Shown in pieces: positions 1 through 13,364 of a DNA stretch of 64,000 nt (positions within the stretch are counted from its first letter, which is position 1; each line of letters begins with the position of its first letter). This DNA comes from Diplosphaera chodatii (lineage: Eukaryota > Chlorophyta > Trebouxiophyceae > Prasiolales > Stichococcaceae): the NCBI GenBank assembly GCA_032358165.1, contig JAALGY010000038.1:1302001-1366000 (forward strand), in the 5' to 3' direction. A program made the position numbers and the translations under genes. The notes under the pieces were generated by a model that was given only the letters and a program-made list of their open reading frames with translations, did no database searches and had not been told where the DNA came from.

Positions 1-1
1 G

Positions 2-456
<455 letters not shown>

Positions 457-529
457 TGTCTGCCACAGATGCCGAGGTTGTGGTGTGGGCTTCAGCTGAT
501 GTATATGCATGGAACAGTTGACCAGAGTG

Positions 530-558
530 AAAGCTCTTCTGTAAAAGCTCTTCTGTAA
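530..558 (+). terminator. Duplicated TGTAA poly(A)-type signal in a 14-base tandem repeat
   Basis: The 14-base unit aaagctcttctgta occurs twice in a row (530-543 and 544-557). It places TGTAA at 540-544 and again at 554-558, about 85-100 bases past the ubiquitin stop. TGTAA is the usual polyadenylation signal of green algae; use here is inferred. Confidence 0.5.
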
Positions 559-2401
559 ATTTTGTGCTCAGATGGACATGATAGCCCTAACCCTCCACTC
601 GGCAAGCAGCCGTGGTAGTTTTTACTGCGTCATCTCATGTACAGCCCACCGACCTACACGGACGGTATTGTAACGTGCGTGCAGGCTTCCCACCACTATG
701 TAATATCCCGTTGAAACATGAAACTGCCATCCGCTGTCGCCCTGACAACCCTGACCTGTGACACTGACATGATGACATGAGTATCCCAGCACTTCGGCTG
801 TGGTGCAGCTTGTCATATATCTCATGCAAGCACGTGCAGCATCACTAGAGGTGTTTTGGACGTCTCTGCCTTCGGATCAGCATTTGCTACGGGTCAAAAG
901 CATGTTGATGCATGCCCTCACTGTTTGCCAGATGATGCAAGCGGTATTGGCTGTTGGGATATCAGGCTGTTACATACAATGGCACTGATTGGTGGTCATC
1001 CTTTCTGGTGTTACACTCGTAGCGAGCTCACTGGGCAAATGGACCGACGACCACAAGCACTGTGCTACCTCCCATCCAGTCATTTCCGCAGCGTTGCATT
1101 GACTTCCCGGTCATTTGGCAAAAAGCCCATCAGCCGCCCTTCATGCAACGCATGCCAATGTCAGTATTCACTACAGTTTTCCTCCTCCCACTTACCACCA
1201 CACTGTGCTACCAAACAGATGCAAGCAATTGTATCCAGCATTGCCAAAACATTCGCCCACCTGACGACCCCTGGTATGCCAGCATGAAGCCAGCCAGCGC
1301 ACCAATGGAGGCTGCAATAGCCGCCGATTGCCGTGGTACACCAGCGTTCTTGCCTGCAATGCGGCACAACGGCAATTTGTGCCATGCAAGACTGGATGTC
1401 ATGCATTGAAGATGTCCCACTGCAAACACACTGTGCATGCTCGCTAATCTAGGTATCGTGCACCTGCTATGTACCCAAAAGGGTAGCTGGCGACTGTGGC
1501 GACTGACCAAGTAGTGTAGTCGTCGAAGCTGAAGTTCCCAACTGCAGAGGCAGCAGCTCTTCAACATCATCATGTGTCGTGATCCACTGCGTTACACAAT
1601 TGCACGGCGTGTACTGCACATGGCTCGATGATGACCGACCTGTCCTCCAGAAGCCGGGTGCTTTGTCAAGGACTGTGGTCAGCAATGCATCCGAGTCAGC
1701 TGTCTCACGCAGCAACCTGTGCATGCACCCTACAGCAGACTACAAGATGCGCCAGCACAGCACTCCACGCGCACCTGGGTACTTGGGCTCGTCGAAGATT
1801 ACGCCCATCCCGTTACACTCAATATGCCGCTGCCAAGGCACTGGATGGCGGTGACCCGGTCGCTTGATCACCGCCTCACCTGCGGGACAGCTAGTCCTGT
1901 ATGCGCCACCTGAGTGCGTCACGGGTGGGACCAGCCCTGACGCAGGCCAAGGTGTACTTGTGCAGCGCCTTCCTGGCTTACTACCACCAACGTGTATGGC
2001 TGACTTCGATACCGACCCACAACGCGTGCAGCCTGGGATGCTCGCCTCTTGCCCTGTCTGTGATATGAGCGAGAATGAGCCTGACAAAACCCTGATTTCA
2101 GGCAGGTCGGGGGGGCTTGGCTGCTGCTTTGCTCTACTGCCAGGAGTCGCTGCTATCACAACGTGGTAGCCATCGTCGGGCATGTTTGCGCATTGCTAGG
2201 GTCCTTTCAAATCTAGTGACGCTGCTGCTTGTGTCGAGCAAACTTGGGAAAGAGCTCTTGATCGGTCACTGATTCAGCTGGGTGCAAAGTCCGCCTGCAG
2301 AAGAGTGACGCCCTGTCAAGGAGCAAACTGCACGAAGCTGCGAGGTTCAGCGGCTGCATAGTCGACGCCGTGCAAATCCGTCCTGTGCGGACGCCACTGC
2401 G
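559..2401. other. Long spacer without a recognised gene
   Basis: This stretch holds only open frames shorter than about 150 codons with no recognisable domain, no exon-like conserved block and no repeat or transposon hallmark that I can see. The last part is presumably the MAGO promoter and 5' UTR. It is the largest gap in the window. Confidence 0.5.
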
Positions 2402-3403
2402 ATGGCGGCGGAGGACTTCTATGTGCGCTACTATGTGGGGCACAAGGGGAAGTTCGGGCACGAGTTCCTAGAGTTTGAGTTCCGGCCAGATGGCAAGGTG
2501 ATCCTGGGACTGCTGTCGTTCGGCCGTGCATGCTCACTTGCTGCTTGCGTGTGGTGCCAGACCAAATTGTTGGTGCGAACCCATGTGCACCAATGTGCGC
2601 AGCTGCGATACGCCAACAACAGCAACTACAAAAACGACACCATGATCAGGTGGGCCTGCGGTCAGGCACCGCGACATGCAGCCGGCTCCAGCGGCTCTGC
2701 GCATACATTGTTGGTGTCGACACCGCTGAAGTCTGCGCCGGCATTCACCTGCAGGAAGGAGGTGTTCGTGGGTCAGGCAGTGCTGAACGAGCTCAAGCGG
2801 ATCATTGAGGACAGCGAGGTAGGCTGTCAGATGTTGTGGCATAGTGTGCAACATTGGTTCTACATCAGCCTGCACATCTAAACAAAGCTTCTGCCAAGCT
2901 TACAGATGCTTCAGGTGGCTACCGGCATTGCACGCAGATCTTGAAGGAAGACGACAACAACTGGCCGCAGCCAGACCGTGTGGGTCGGCAAGAGCTCGAG
3001 ATTGTGATGGGACAGGAGCACATCTCCTTCACCACCACAAAGCTGGGCTCACTGCTGCAGGTAAGCAGATGCGCCTGCTGCATGTGCTGCACATGCTTTG
3101 CGCACAGTAGCAACATTCGGCCCTGCTCTGCCAGTCTTGCACTGACGTGTGACAGCGCTGATCTTACGCAGGTGCAGCAGAGCCAGGACCCAGAGGGCCT
3201 CCGTATTTTCTATTACCTTGTCCAGGTGCAACAGCAGCTACACTCCGGCACGACGGCAGCATGCGTATCGACAGTTGCTGCTGATCCAAGGTGTCAGCAC
3301 GAATATCGCATGCTGTAAGGTTTGACATGTCGCTCTGCAGGATCTGAAATGCTTCGTGTTCAGCCTGGTGTCCAGCCACTTCAAGATTGCACCCTTGGGC
3401 TGA
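2402..3403 (+). CDS. MAGO: Mago nashi, exon junction complex core subunit
   Basis: Six exons (2402-2497, 2603-2649, 2755-2818, 2938-3060, 3172-3225, 3341-3403) join in phase to give 148 residues, the normal family length. The protein begins [20 protein letters not shown] and contains the typical [37 protein letters not shown] and [16 protein letters not shown] blocks. It ends HFKIAPLG, slightly different from the usual KIKPI end. Mago binds Y14 and, with eIF4A3 and a CASC3 protein, marks spliced exon junctions in nuclear mRNA and affects export, localisation and decay. All introns are GT-AG. Identification is very secure because almost the whole protein is conserved. Confidence 0.97.
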
Positions 3404-4115
3404 GCGATCATCAGGGCGCCTGGGGCAATCTTATGCTGGTGACTGGAGCTGCCTGCTGCATCGCTGCAGCAAACTTATGCTTCGCTGCTGAGCTGCTGCC
3501 GCCGGCGGCCGGCGGGTTGACATAGAGAAGTGCTGTGAACTGGACTGGTTTTCTTCGATGGACGCCATGATGTTTGGAAACAACAATCATGCTGTGGTTG
3601 TAGTCTCGAGCAGCAAGCAAGCACTGCACGCTGTCATTCGCATGACCGTTGACCACGCTGTTGGCATCGCTCCTGTGAGGCCAATACACAGCCGCGGACG
3701 TGCCCCATTGTGGCCGAGTAAAGGCTCGAATTTGGCACCTTGCATCCTCCCCGACTTCCACGGCTTCCATGCACTGCATGCAGCCGAAGCAATGTCATGT
3801 GCACTCGGGTATACATACCGTCCACTGCATACTGCTGCAGAACGCTGCAAGCATCAGGTGTCTATCCACTCACGCAGTTTGCTTCTGGGCGCAGTGACCA
3901 ATCGTGGCGGTTCCTTGAACACATCACGGTACACTGCTGTGTAAACTTTGGTGTTGAAGGAGGTTTATTCAGACATCTGGTGTACTTGGGAACGTCAGGC
4001 GCCGGGTTGTGCTTGTACACAAGCCTGCAGGTGGTGAAGCGGTCACCATGACGCTCCACCAGTAAGGGCTGCGGCGGCAGGACGCATCGGCGTTGGCAGC
4101 TGCGCATAGCCCATC
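3404..4115. other. Intergenic spacer with MAGO 3' end
   Basis: There is no gene here. A TGTAA motif at 3940-3944 may mark the MAGO 3' end, which would give a UTR of about 540 bases. The remainder is the likely EFTUD2 promoter and leader. Confidence 0.45.
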
Positions 4116-7100
4116 ATGGAGGGCGCAGCGCTCTACGATGATTTTGGGAACTACATCGGACCAGAGCTCAGCGGGAGCGACGAGGTGCCGTGCCACTGCA
4201 CTTCCACTTTCTCCGCATTGTCCACATGCGCAATGACCCGAGCTTCCCGCCACCATGCGGCAGTAACCGCGGCCGCTTCATTCCTGTAACGAGACCGCAG
4301 CACGCTCTGTCAAGACCGATTTCCGTCAGACGTCCGGCCGGCAGCAGGCATGCACCTACAGGGCTGCTGGCTCACCCCATGACCCGCACTGCTGAACAGG
4401 ATGAGGGAGACGAGGAGGAGGAGGTGGAGCAGCCCGATGAGGAGGACCTGGATGCGGCCGAGGCGGCGGCCAACGCGCGCATGGACGCGACAGAGGGCGA
4501 TGAGGCCATGGAAGAAGACGAGGATCCCGGCACGCAGGTGCGAGGGCGCTCTGCTACATAGCAGCCAATGTTGTGCGGTGCTGCCGTGGTGCACCCCTCT
4601 CGTAATCACGCCAGCATGGCCTCTTGGTACTCGAAAGGTGACAGCTTCATGCACTGCCTACGTCGCCAACAGGTGGTGCTCCACGAGGACAAGAAGTACT
4701 ACCCCACCGCGGAGGAGACGTTTGGCGAGGGCACCGAAACTCTGGTCATGGAGGAGGATGCGCAGCCCCTTGAGGTGGGCAGAGGTCTGGGCTTGACAGA
4801 GACATGCCTGCATGCCTTGCTGCACTTGCCTGGCATGCCTGCCCAGGTTCACCAGCACCAGGTGTGTACACCCAGTATACAGCACACAAGTCGGGCAATA
4901 GCTGCAGACTGCCATGGTACAAGATACTGCTGTGAATGGCAAGGTCATCGGATTGCATGCAGGTGCCCATCATCGCGCCCGTCAAGCACAAGAAGGTGGA
5001 GGTGCTGGAGAAGGAGGCCCTGCGCACCAACTACACCAACGACTTCCTGGCGGGGCTGCTCAACTCCAATGCCGACGTCATCCGCAACATCGCCGTCGTC
5101 GGCCACCTGCACCATGGCAAGACCACGGTGCGCGGCTGTTGGTTGTATTCAGCGAGTGGAACTTCGACAGGCCTGATCGCACTTTGTGCAAGTCTAGTTG
5201 ATCAGCACAGAGTTCATGTCGTGCATGTTTTCGAGATGCTGACGTGACAACGCGACGATGCTTGTCCCGCAGATCATGGACATGCTGGTGGAGCAGACAC
5301 ACGATGTGCGGCACCAGTGGCGCAACAACGAGAGGGGCATGCGGTTCACGGATACCCGGCTGGACGAGCAGCAGCGCGGCGTCAGCCTCAAGATGGTGCC
5401 CATGACGCTGGTCATGGAGGGCTCCTCCGGCAAGAGCTACGTCATGAACCTCGTGGATACCCCCGGTGCGCGCAGCTCTGCGGGATGTGCATATGCTTTG
5501 TACCTCCCCTCGCCTAGAATTTATTGGCAGGCGTGATTGCGAGCTATCCACTGGGTGGCCGTCGCACCCCAAACGCTCTAATTTTGGAAGGTGTGCACCG
5601 TATCTTCACATGGCAGCTGCCAATGTGCGCAGGCCACATCAATTTCAACGATGAGGTGACGGCGGGGCTGCGGATGGCGGATGGCGTGCTGCTGGTGGTG
5701 GACGCCGTGGAGGGCGTCATGCTGGTCACCGACAAGGTCGTCAGGCAGGCGGCAGCCGAGGGCCTGCCCATCTGCCTGCTGCTATCCAAGGTGAGTCTGT
5801 TCTGACCGTGCCAGGTGTCGGGCGCATCACAGCTCATCAGACCTGCACAGCTTCTGCACGCGTTACCGACAGCCGGACATGGCCCACATGTTGCTTGTAG
5901 TGTAAAGTAAGAGTGGCATGCTGCCTCGCAACTGATGCATCAGAATTTTGTTGATAGGTGGATCGGCTGATCACCGAACTGAAGCTGCCGCCAAATGATG
6001 CATACCACAAGCTGCGGCACACCATCGAGGAGGTCAATGCGCTCATCGTCAAGTACTATGGCGAGGACGCAGAGCAGGTGGGCACACGATCATCATGGAA
6101 GAACGTGAAATTGCTGACAAGACGAAGCACACTCAGCTTGGCCCTGTGCCGCCCAGGACTCAATGCCGCAGACCCGGCAGCGCCAGACTACAGTGTGCAC
6201 CATCCGCTGGGCATGCCTGTTTTTCATCACTTTGGCACTGCAGACTTGCTGACCAAGTGGCTGCTGCGGCGCAGGTGGACCCAGTCCGGAACAACGTGGC
6301 ATTCACCTCGGCGCAGTCGGGCTGGTCTTTCACGCTGCAGTCCTTTGCACAGCTGTACGCCGACGTCTTCGGCACAGCCTTCGACACCACAGAGTTCGCG
6401 CGCCGACTGTGGGGCGACGTGTACTTCCACCCAGACAGTGAGTGGCAGGCTGCGCTGCATGCTCGCCTTGCGCTGGTCTGCTTGCATTCAACGTCAGTCC
6501 AGGCACTCATCATAAGGCAGCCGTCGTCATAATGGTTTGGAGTGTCTCCAGGCCGCACCTTCAAGAGGAAACCGCCGGCTGGCGGCGCGGAGCGCACCTT
6601 TGTATCCTTTATCCTGGAGCCGCTGTACAAGATCTACAGCCAGGTGCGCCTAGCCATATGCGGCAGCTGCATACGTCCAGTCCGCTGAGCCTGCAACCAG
6701 CCTCAACCTTCATCTGCGGCTGTTGCTATCCCCGAGCAACGAGTTGGTGTCACTTCAGCCTGACGTGACGGGTTGCAGGTGCTGGGAGAGGCGGATGTGA
6801 GCGTGAAGGGCATGCTGGAGGAGTTTGGCGTGTACCTGAAGCCGGCAGCGTTCAAGCAGGACGTCAAGCCACTGCTGAAAGACTCATGTTCAGCAGTGTT
6901 TGGCAGCGCCACCGGCCTCACCGACATGCTGGTGCAGCACATGCCGCTCTCGCGTGTTGGCACAGCCACCAAGGTGTGTAGTCTCTGACTTCTGCAAGAG
7001 CAGCGACCGCTCATGCTCATGCTCATGCTCATGCTCATGCTCTGCACTGCAATGCAACCTGAGGTCCTCCATCAAACAGCGTGTGGTGGTGGTGCCATGT

Positions 7101-10100
7101 CTTACCTGCGTGTGCCTGCTGGCTCCTTTCAGGTGGAGCGGCTCTACACAGGGCCGCAGGACAGCGACATAGCAGAGCACATGCGAGCGTGCAACCCGAA
7201 GGGGCCGCTGGTGGTGCACATCGCCAAGCTCTTCCCCAAGTCGGACTGCTCGGCATTCGACGCCTTCGGCCGCATCCTGTCGGGCACCATCAAGCGCGGC
7301 GACCGGGCACGCTCCTCACTGCTGTGGCTGGAATCTTGCAATTTTGGGCCTGCGCATAGCTCTGGCTCTTGGCATGGCGCACATCACAGCTTGACAAACA
7401 TTTGCCGAGCAATGCATTCGAATATGTGGCAGCTGCTCAAACTTTGCAATGTGCGGGTGCAGGTGCGGGTGCTGGGTGAGACATACACACCAGAGGACGA
7501 GGAGGACAGCACCGTGGCTGAAGTCAGCAACGTCTGGGTGTACCAGGCACGCTACCGGGTGGCACTGCCCAAAGCCACTGCAGGTGCGTATCATATCACC
7601 CCTTGCTGACCCCTGCGTGGCGCGCAAGATCGTGGGATCAGACGCCCTGACACTCAGCAGTCTTCAGCCACCCGTGGCGCCGAATGGCATGCATGCATGG
7701 TGACGTGTATCATGTGCTTCGCACCTCAGGCAACTGGGTGCTGCTGGAGGGGCTGGATGCCACCATCACAAAGACGGCGACGCTGGTGCCCGAGGCCCTG
7801 GACGAGGAGGTCCACATCATCCGGCCCCTGCAGTTCCACACACAGGTCCGGCTCCGACAGTCTGTGCCATCTGTGCACGTGCATCTTCTGCTGCAAGCCT
7901 CACTCAGCTGGTACGAGCGTGCCCTGCTGTCCATGGCGCCAGGACAGCAGGCGCCGATGGAAGGGTGACGCATGCCTGTGCTCGTGTGCAGAGCGTGGTG
8001 AAGATTGCGGTGGAACCGCTGAACCCGCGGGAGCTACCAAAGATGGTGGAGGGGCTGCGGTGCATCAACAAGAGCTACCCGCTGGTGACGACCAAGGTTG
8101 AGGAGTCGGGCGAGCACGCGGTGCTGGGCACCGGCGAGCTGTACCTCGACTCCCTGATGAAGGTGCCGTGATCATGCACCAGTTTTGGTAGCAAGCAACT
8201 GAAAAGTAATAGGGTGTCATGTGATGCCTTGGATTCACGTGTACATATCCTAAGTGTAGAGTATCAACCTGCTGCAAGTCTGTTGGAGACGAGACTACCC
8301 TTGACTTGTCTGTCAACCTGTACGCTATGTAACTGTACGTTACAGGACCTGCGGGAGCTCTACTCGGAGATCGAGGTGAAGGTGGCAGACCCAGTCGTGT
8401 CCTTCTGCGAGACGGTGGTGGAGACCAGCCAGCTCAAGTGCTTCGCGGAGACGCCCAACAAGCGCAACAAGCTGACTATGGTGGCTGAGCCGCTGGACCG
8501 TGGGCTGGCTGAGGACATTGGTGCGTTGTCGGTGGATATCGTGCAGGATCCGGTGCTGGTGCAGCACCTTGCCGAGGCACTAATCTTTGCTGCGCTCACG
8601 TCTTTCATCAGAAGCATGAGTGTACCTGTTGAAGACGGGGGTAGCTGGTCCATGTCTCTGCTTGCACGGAAGTGATGTCTTGGGTGTGCTACAGAGGGCG
8701 GCACCGTCAGCATCGACTGGCCGCGGCGCAAGCTGGGCGCTTTCTTCCAGGAGAAGTACGAGTGGGACCTGCTCGCTGCTCGCTCCATCTGGGCCTTCGG
8801 CCCCGAGCGCCAGGTCTGGCCCGTGTGGTTCTGTCTGCGTGCCCAAGGACCGTCGAGTTGCAGCACTCCACCTGTGTCTTCAGCACCTCGCATAGCTCTG
8901 AAGCCACTGATCTGCCAATGCAGGGCCCCAACATTCTGGTGGATGACACGCTCTCCAGTGAGGGCGTTGACAAGTCGCTGCTCAATGCAGTAAAGGACTC
9001 CATTGTCCAGGTGCGCCATCTGGACTGCACCACAGATTAGTTCACGAGCAAGCACTCAGCATGTACCATTCTGCATCCTGTTCTGTGCCGGCGATGGGAA
9101 ATGCATGCAAATATGCATGCTTGTGCTTCACTGCAGGGTTTCCAGTGGGGCACGCGGGAGGGGCCGCTGTGCGATGAGCCGATCCGCAATGTGAAGTTCA
9201 AGATAATGGACGCAGCTATTGCAGAGGAGCCGCTGGCACGCGGCGGCGGGCAGCTCATCCCCACCGCCCGCCGCGTGTGCTACTCCGCATTCCTCATGGC
9301 CACGCCGCGCCTCATGGAGCCTGTGTACTATGTCGAGATCCAGACCCCAGCAGGTGCCTGATCACATCTGCGACATTGCATACCGTGCTGCGGCACTGCA
9401 TGCAGTGGTGCTGTACTTTGCTCCTGCATGCGCATATGACACGCTGATGCACAGCCCTACGTTGGTGCCGCCTTGTCTGGTGCTCGCTGATTCGCTTGTC
9501 ATGCTTTTGCTATCTGCAGATTGCATCAGCGCCATTTACAATGTGCTCAGCAAACGGCGCGGCCATGTGACGGAGGACGTGTTGCGCCCCGGCACCCCGA
9601 TCTACCTGGTCAAGGCGCTGCTGCCCGTCGTCGAGTCCTTTGGCTTCGAGACAGATTTGCGGTACCACACACAGGTGTGCATGTCGCACAGCCCTTGAAG
9701 TGCATGCACAGCTACAGGTGGGCCCAAACATCATGGTGGCTTGCAACTTGTGGCTTCAACATCATGCGGGCTGATCGTCTGGCTTGATTGGCACCCTGCA
9801 GGGTCAGGCATTCTGCCTCAGCGTGTTCGACCACTGGCAAATAGTGCCAGGAGACCCCCTGGACAAGAGCGTGGTGCTGCGGCCGCTGGAGCCGGCGCCT
9901 GTGCAAGCGCTGGCACGCGAGTTCATGGTCAAGACCCGCCGGCGAAAGGTGCGCAGGATGCAGCGCTGCTCCCGATGCCAGCCGAGTTGCTTGATCCCTC
10001 ATCCAATACTACATTCAGCAGAAGCCTGGAATCACACGGTGCAATCGACAGTGGACCTGTGCACCATGGTATGCACTTGTCGATCTTCCCTGCGCTGCTG

Positions 10101-10322
10101 CAGGGCATGAGCGAGGATGTGTCCATCAACAGATTCTTTGACGACCCAATGCTGCTGGAGCTGGTGCGCTCTTTCGCAAGCTTGCGTTGTGTACTGGATC
10201 ACTACATCCCGGATGCAGCCGTGTCTACCTGTCATGACAGGCTGTTTGTGTGCAGGTCTGAGTGTACTGTGTGTTTGATGTAACAGGCACGTCAGGATGC
10301 CGACCTGCAACAGATTTTCTGA
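4116..10322 (+). CDS. EFTUD2: 116 kDa U5 snRNP GTPase (Snu114/EFTUD2/Clo)
   Basis: Twenty-two exons join in phase to about 990 residues (human is 972): 4116-4184, 4400-4537, 4673-4774, 4963-5127, 5273-5465, 5633-5790, 5958-6077, 6275-6437, 6552-6643, 6779-6973, 7133-7306, 7463-7583, 7730-7845, 7992-8162, 8346-8520, 8695-8813, 8924-9010, 9137-9353, 9520-9674, 9802-9948, 10104-10163, 10287-10322. The N-terminus [18 protein letters not shown] and an acidic stretch (about residues 24-70) match the family. The EF-2-like GTPase shows G1 GHLHHGKTT (about 150-158) and G3 DTPGH. The G4 motif reads SKVD where NKxD is usual. EF-2 domains II-V follow through [20 protein letters not shown] near the end. 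The protein drives activation and disassembly of the spliceosome with Brr2. Intron 11 has a GC donor at 7307. Confidence 0.96.
7011..7040 (+). repeat. Hexanucleotide microsatellite (TCATGC)5
   Basis: Five perfect copies of tcatgc lie inside the EFTUD2 intron 6974-7132. They are not in the coding sequence, so length change should be tolerated. Confidence 0.95.
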
Positions 10323-10604
10323 GCGGTGCCGAAGCCAAAGGTGTTGTGAATATGACAGCACATCCTGCAGTGAGGGCCAAGGTTGGCATGCGCCACGCGT
10401 GCTGTGTGGTCTCTACCGTCCGGGTTGTGCGCTTGTAGCCTGGCCACAATCGGGTGACAAAGTGGAAAAACACAGCATACAATTGAACACCACCTCGCCT
10501 GTGACACCCCCTGTCAGACCAGGTGGTTCGACCGAGTAGTTGGAGGAGGAGCTCCGATGGCAGTGGTTGAGAGCCAGCATTGCATATCTGCTCTGCACAG
10601 CATC

Positions 10605-13364
10605 ATGGCAGAGGCAGACAAGCTGAGCACCTTTCAATCAGTATGTGGCACGGACGAGGCGACAGCGACTCATGTGCTGGAATCGTTTGGAGGGGATTTG
10701 GACAGGGCAGTGAATTTCTTCATGGAGAATGGCGAGCAGGGCGTCGCCACACTGCAGTCATTCAGACCTTCTGAGCCCCAACTTGCAGCTGCGCCATCTC
10801 CGCCCATCGACCTTGAGGATGACGACGATGCACCAATTGTAGTGCCAAGTCAGAGCCTAGACCAGCAGCAGGTCGACCGTGACGAGGCAGCGGAGCAGCA
10901 CAGGCGGAATGAGGGCTATCTGGAGGAGGAGGCAGCCCTGCAGCAGGCCCTTGAGGCGTCCAAGGTCACAGCACCAGGTGCCTGGGATGCAGAGGATGCA
11001 CCCGCCCGCTGTGTCTGATGGCAGGCTATATGAGGCTTCAGGGTTGCAAAACGCCAAGCGTCGCTTCAGAAACCGCCGTCATCTGTCCTACGTAGCCCAA
11101 CTCCATGCGATGCACTGTAGGCAGCACACGGAGCAGCGTTGCCCAGGGCACATCAACGCCGGGCGGCGCAGCGTCGGTGTACCGCAGCGCCTCTGAGCAG
11201 GTGGTGGGCCTGCAACCGTGTGCACACATGTGCAGACCGATCCAGCTGCAGATCGTCGTAAGCAATGCAAGTCGCATAAGGCTCTGGTCAATGCTGCAGA
11301 CGGCTGGGAGCTCTGACGTGGAGGAGTATGAGCCCGACTACGACTCTGACGTGGAGATGGACACTGAGGAGGAGTACGCCGCCAAGCTGGCCGCGGCGCA
11401 GCAGGCGCAGGCTGCGCGCCTCCGCCGCCGTGATGGCGGCGACGGTGCGGGCCCCTCCGGCGCTGGGCCCTCTGGCGGTGCGGCCCTGCTGCACCCTCAA
11501 CATGCATGCACACAGGCCCTGGGCGGGTCGAGTGCCCGTCAATCAGCGTTTCAATGTAACCTGCAGACGGTCATTGCATGCAACTTGCAATCGATGGCAA
11601 CACTATGAAGTTTGGCTTGCAGCTGCAGCGGCTGCATTCTTTGATGGGTTGAACGACAATGGTCCGCGCATCCGAGGCAATCGCCCGTCCGGTGCTGCCG
11701 CAGCCGCATCGCAGCAGCTGCAGGATCTCAACGCTTTCAGTGAGGCGTTGAACATTTGATGCATACTGGCATATCTAGCATGACAATGCTATGCATATCA
11801 TAAGTGTTAAAAAGCTGCTCTCCCTGCACATGTGACACAGCTAACACTGTTGTGCAGGCCAGCGCCTGGGTATTCCAATGCTGCCGGCCCTGCCGGGCAT
11901 GGCCGGCCAGCCAGGCAGACCAGCTGGTTATATGGACGATGAGGATGTCGACTTTGAGGATGGTGCAGCGCCGTCCGGCCAGGGCATGCCAGGAGGTGAT
12001 GCTGCGGCCTCGGTCCTTCACAGGTCTCGACTGGTGCTGGCTTCGACGTACATGGCGCCAATGCCAAGAAGCATGCATCGGACACAACATTTCACTCTTT
12101 CATTCCAGGTGTAGGACCATTTGGTGCGAACTACGGTGGCGGCCACGATTCTGGCCTGCCCGACATGCCTGCTGGTGTTGACCTAGAGGAGGCACGCATG
12201 CTGGAGGCTGCGATGCTGGGCATCCCGTACGCCGGCCGCATGCCCGACTTTGGCGCCAACGGTGCTGCACCCCCCGGCAGCGGCCTGTTCGGCAATGCTG
12301 GCGGCGCTGCTGCGCAGCCGCTGAGCCCGGGCGTGCGCCACACCCGTGCACTGCGGCAGGAGCAGGATTCGGCCTACCAGGCATCCCTGCAGGTACTGGG
12401 CATTGCTGACACTGCCAGGATTCCTTGTATGTGTTGATGTCAATCTGTGTCTGTTGTGGTGCGCATGTCCTCCATCAGCAAGCCAAAACACGTGGCATGC
12501 CCCTGGCTGCTGCACAGGCCGATCGCGAGAAAGCTGACGCAGAGGAGAGGGCACAGCGGGAGGCACAACAGGAGTCGGAGCGCCTGGCTGCGGCAGAGCA
12601 GGCGGCAGCCGTGGCAGCTGCAGAGGCAATCGTGCATGCAGCAGTCATGGAGACCTTGCCTAAGCTCTCGATTCAATATCACAAGCGTGTCATTGCTGGC
12701 TTTGAGTGTGTTTCGCTGATGCTTGCAAGATGTTCGTAGGCTGAGGCCCGCCGCGCTCAGACTCTGGCAGACAAGGCAGCTGCGCTGCCGCCAGAACCCC
12801 CAGCGGGAGGGCCTGACACGGTAGCCGTTCTCATCCGCCTGCCCAACGGACAGCGACGCAGCCGCAGGTGCATGTCAGAGCATGGTGGTAACATGAGCGA
12901 CATAGTTGGTGCAGCCGAGCCTCTGTATACGCATGACCTGGGCTGCATCCCAATCCCCAAGCCCGCGGTGGCTACTGAACAGATAGCCAGGCGGCTGACA
13001 TCACATATATAAATATAAGCCAAACATGCTTGGATGCAGGTTCATGAAGACGAACAAGCTGCGAGCGCTGTACGACTTTGTGGACACGAGCGAGCCGGGC
13101 GAGGAGCTGCCCCACGGCAGCTACCTGCTAGTCACCAACATGCCTCGCAAGGTGCAGGGCGTGACCCGCAGACACCATGCAACGCCACCACATTTCACCT
13201 GACTTCGAGTGCACGTGTGTGTTTTCGCACGTGCTGGGTTCGAGAGGTTGCACTGACATGTCTGTTGTCGTTGGCAGGTGTACGAGGAGACAGCAGAGCA
13301 GACGCTGGCAGATGCAGGCCTCACGCAGCGGCAAGAAATGCTGCTGTTGGAGCCGAAGGGTTGA
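10605..13364 (+). CDS. PUX8/9-like UBA-UIM-UBX adaptor of CDC48/p97
   Basis: Nine exons (10605-10964, 11300-11477, 11623-11739, 11858-11995, 12109-12392, 12518-12625 or 12631, 12740-12867, 13040-13151, 13278-13364) give about 504 residues. An N-terminal UBA-like domain (about 1-45, ending GDLDRAVNFFMENGEQG) is followed by a UIM-like helix (EEEAALQQALEASK, end of exon 1), acidic and Gly/Ala-rich linkers, and the block RMLEAAMLGIPYAG. An Ala/Glu-rich coiled coil and a C-terminal UBX domain (VAVLIRLPNGQRR to MLLLEPKG) complete it. No UAS/thioredoxin-like domain is present, so it resembles plant PUX8/PUX9 rather than FAF1/FAF2. Such proteins bring ubiquitinated clients to CDC48. An in-frame ATG at 10557 is an alternative start. 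The sixth intron starts either at GC (12626) or at a poor GT (12632); both keep frame. The gene starts 282 bases after EFTUD2. Confidence 0.88.

Noticed and set aside
1740..2183. Minus-strand 147-codon frame
   Set aside because: No domain, no splice context and no family resemblance; kept only as a note on the large gap.
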